NCBI GenBank assembly: GCA_916720285.1 | Contig: CAKAQP010000107.1 | Coordinates: forward strand, 1 to 7,819 | DNA length: 7,819 nt | Direction: 5' to 3' | Source of the DNA: an uncultured Lachnoanaerobaculum sp. | GTDB taxonomy: Bacteria > Bacillota > Clostridia > Lachnospirales > Lachnospiraceae | Shown here: positions 6,456 to 7,819 of the stretch, piece after piece | Layout of the letters: each line of letters opens with the position of its first letter | Numbering within the stretch: the stretch's first letter is position 1 | Made by a program: the position numbers and the translations under genes | The notes under the pieces: generated by a model | What the model was told of the DNA's origin: nothing | Databases searched by the model: none | The model's input: only the letters and a program-made list of their open reading frames with translations

Positions 6456-7025
6456 ATGGAATACTTTGATGAAGAGGTAATAAGTGCAAAGCACATAAAA
6501 AGACGTGATGAATACGGAAGTATAGAAGAGGGGCTATATATACAAAACTCACTTACATTATTTCATAAAGAACTGTTGTTTGAAGAAAAGTTGTCTGTAA
6601 TGATGCCGAATGAATTTGTAATTATGTTACCTGAACTTGTAGACACTAAGTACATATCTGAGAAAAAGCCTGATGTTATATATACAAATCTTGATGGGAG
6701 CATAAATTTCTCATTTAATTTATTAGTGACTTCATCTGGCGAAAGGAATATGAGTTATGCCATAAACATGTTAAAAACAATGATAAAAAACATGAATCCG
6801 GCATATGTCTTTTTTGAAGATAAAACAATTGAAAGTGTTGCAGGGAACAGTATAAGTTTAATACAGTTTAAAAGCTATGGAATTGATGAAGCTGCTTATA
6901 ACATAATATATTTAATCAGTATAGATAAATATATTATTCAGGGAGCATTTAATTGCAGGTATGATGATATGGATGAGTGGAAAAGAGCGGCTTTTGAAAT
7001 GATAAAGTCAATAAAGTTAGAATAA
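6456..7025 (+). CDS. DUF1795-like (Eag/DcrB-type) putative effector-loading adaptor
   Basis: The protein has 189 residues with no signal peptide or membrane helix. It begins with a short acidic, poorly structured lead (1-45). From about 46 onward it follows the mixed alpha/beta pattern of DUF1795 proteins: MMPNEFVIMLPEL (49-61), PDVIYTNLDGSINFSFNLL (72-90), a helix at about 97-113, ISLIQFKSYGIDEAAYNIIYLI (133-154), then IIQGAFNC (160-167) and a final helix DEWKRAAFEMIKSIKL (173-188). Eag chaperones of this family bind PAAR-linked effectors in proteobacterial type VI systems. The family call is from pattern memory. The ribosome site AGAGAGG (6441-6447) overlaps the end of the spike gene's stop codon and lies eight bases before ATG 6456, so co-expression is near certain. 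No effector gene follows it here, so its client may be the PAAR-like protein upstream, or it may be orphaned. A structural tail protein is an alternative. Confidence 0.6.
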   Translation: MEYFDEEVISAKHIKRRDEYGSIEEGLYIQNSLTLFHKELLFEEKLSVMMPNEFVIMLPELVDTKYISEKKPDVIYTNLDGSINFSFNLLVTSSGERNMSYAINMLKTMIKNMNPAYVFFEDKTIESVAGNSISLIQFKSYGIDEAAYNIIYLISIDKYIIQGAFNCRYDDMDEWKRAAFEMIKSIKLE

Positions 7026-7089
7026 AGAAAGAAATGATAACTTGAATCGTGGTAGTATTGATTGGTAGAGGGATGGTAAAAAAAAAATT

Positions 7090-7127
7090 TAGGGAGTGTG
7101 AGACTAAAACGAGTCTCACACTCCCTA
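7090..7127. terminator. Bidirectional intrinsic terminator between convergent genes
   Basis: A perfect 16-bp stem pairs 7090-7105 with 7112-7127 (core GGGAGTGTGAGACT) around a six-base loop. On the + strand it is followed by TTTT (7128-7131). On the - strand it is followed by two A and then ten T (complement of the A run at 7078-7087). It ends the cassette transcript 65 bp after the DUF1795-like gene and the permease transcript 47 bp after its stop. The long T run suggests it is strongest for the permease direction. Confidence 0.9.
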
Positions 7128-7133
7128 TTTTGA

Positions 7134-7162
7134 AGTTATCTATTTCCGGATAACTCCTTTTT
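7134..7162 (+). terminator. Second small hairpin with T run, downstream of the main terminator
   Basis: AGTTATC (7134-7140) pairs with GATAACT (7149-7155) across an eight-base loop, followed by CC and T5 (7158-7162). On the + strand this could act as a backup terminator for the cassette. The stem is only seven base pairs, so it is weaker than the one just upstream. Confidence 0.35.
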
Positions 7163-7173
7163 AGATTTATAAT

Positions 7174-7819
7174 TTATTTTTTAAGATCTGTTTTATCTTT
7201 TGGAAGGAGTACATTCAATAGTACAGCCATGATAGTTGCAACAACTACAGGGCTCTTTCCGAAGATAGTAGTAAATATTTGTGGGAATGCGGCAAGTGAA
7301 CCCTGTGCCTGTGAAATACCTACACCGAGAGCTACTGAAAGTCCGACAATAGATGTGTTTCTAAAGTCCATCTTCTCTGTGAAGATAAGCTTGATACCTG
7401 TCATTGCTATTGAAGCAAATACTGATATTGTAGCACCACCGAGTACACATAACGGAATAGTTGTAAGGAGTGCTGAGAACTTAGGTATAAGTCCCGCTAT
7501 AAGGATTATAATACCTGCAAGTCCGAGAACCGCTCTGTTTATAACCTTTGTTGTAGTTACAATACCTACGTTCTGTGAGTATGTAGCTGACGGAAGTCCG
7601 CCAAGAAGAGCACCGATAATGTTTGTGATACCGTAACCGATAATACCGCTTCTAAGCTCGTCACCGGTAGGCAGTCTATCCATAGCACCGCTTGTGGTAG
7701 CTGTGAAGTCACCGATAGCCTGAATAGAGTTGATGGCAAACAAAAGTCCGATTGCTACACAAGCTGCAGGATCAAATGTTATTCCGAAGTGTAAAGGCTG
7801 TGGAAGTGAGAACACACCT
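7174..7819 (-). CDS. NCS2/NAT-family purine (xanthine/urate-type) permease, 3' part
   Basis: This is the C-terminal half of an inner-membrane nucleobase-cation symporter. The stop TAA is at 7174-7176, and the frame stays open to the window edge, so the start lies outside. The GTG at 7813-7815 is internal, not a start. About 215 residues are visible, with several hydrophobic helices. The NAT signature Q-N-x-G-x4-T-K is present as QNVGIVTTTK, preceded by PSATYS. The QN form is typical of purine (xanthine, urate) transporters, whereas uracil carriers of the UraA type have Glu there. An earlier helix carries SIQAIGDFTATTSG, the segment that forms part of the substrate site in XanQ-like proteins. 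The tail ends in a short basic KDKTDLKK. The gene faces the injection cassette across a shared terminator, and its coding sequence is less AT-rich than the cassette, suggesting that it belongs to the resident chromosome. The exact substrate cannot be read from this part. Confidence 0.9.
   Translation of the reverse strand, partial: GVFSLPQPLHFGITFDPAACVAIGLLFAINSIQAIGDFTATTSGAMDRLPTGDELRSGIIGYGITNIIGALLGGLPSATYSQNVGIVTTTKVINRAVLGLAGIIILIAGLIPKFSALLTTIPLCVLGGATISVFASIAMTGIKLIFTEKMDFRNTSIVGLSVALGVGISQAQGSLAAFPQIFTTIFGKSPVVVATIMAVLLNVLLPKDKTDLKK

Noticed and set aside
7229..7636. A 135-residue open frame on the + strand
   Set aside because: It lies wholly opposite the permease, whose - strand product is a clear NAT-family protein; the + strand translation is a low-complexity mirror of it.
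1..7819. CRISPR array, tRNA or rRNA gene, insertion sequence, phage attachment site
   Set aside because: I looked for spaced repeats, cloverleaf-like segments, transposase motifs and terminal repeats and saw none; the only repetition is the coding-level domain duplication.

Overview
The window looks like an AT-rich Gram-positive (Firmicutes, Clostridia/Lachnospiraceae-like) chromosome. The evidence is low GC, strong A-rich Shine-Dalgarno sites (AAGGAG, AGAGG, AGGAG), and the protein families seen. Organism assignment is inference; no rRNA or other taxonomic marker is present.

Positions 1-7025 (+ strand) hold a contractile-injection (type VI-secretion-like) tip and effector cassette. It begins with the 3' end of a protein whose tail resembles a VgrG spike tip (1-145). 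Next is a large protein with a DUF4280-type PAAR-like domain (180-2237), which also has a central hydrophobic region and a distinctive C-terminal domain of about 110 residues. That C-terminal domain recurs downstream three times: in an intact membrane-anchored protein (2362-3033), in a heavily decayed relic (about 3099-3316), and in a copy broken by an in-frame TAA and probably a frameshift near its start (about 3324-3915). A tightly coupled pair follows: an unrecognised 180-aa protein (4044-4586) and an Imm11/DUF1629-like protein (4583-5116), overlapping by ATGA. The block ends with a complete short VgrG-like hub/spike protein (5146-6441) and a DUF1795-like (Eag/DcrB-type) putative adaptor (6456-7025).

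Working model (inference): VgrG-like proteins form the spike, the PAAR-like protein caps it and carries an effector C-terminus, the small downstream proteins protect the producer or are remnants of past toxin/immunity turnover, and the DUF1795-like protein helps load a cargo. The reuse of one C-terminal domain in both the secreted-type protein and its membrane-anchored neighbour is the most unusual point, and I cannot name that domain.

Positions 7090-7127 form a 16-bp perfect-stem terminator able to serve both convergent transcripts. Positions 7174-7819 (- strand) are the 3' part of an NCS2/NAT-family purine (xanthine/urate-type) permease. It is visibly less AT-rich than the cassette and probably belongs to the conserved chromosome flanking it.
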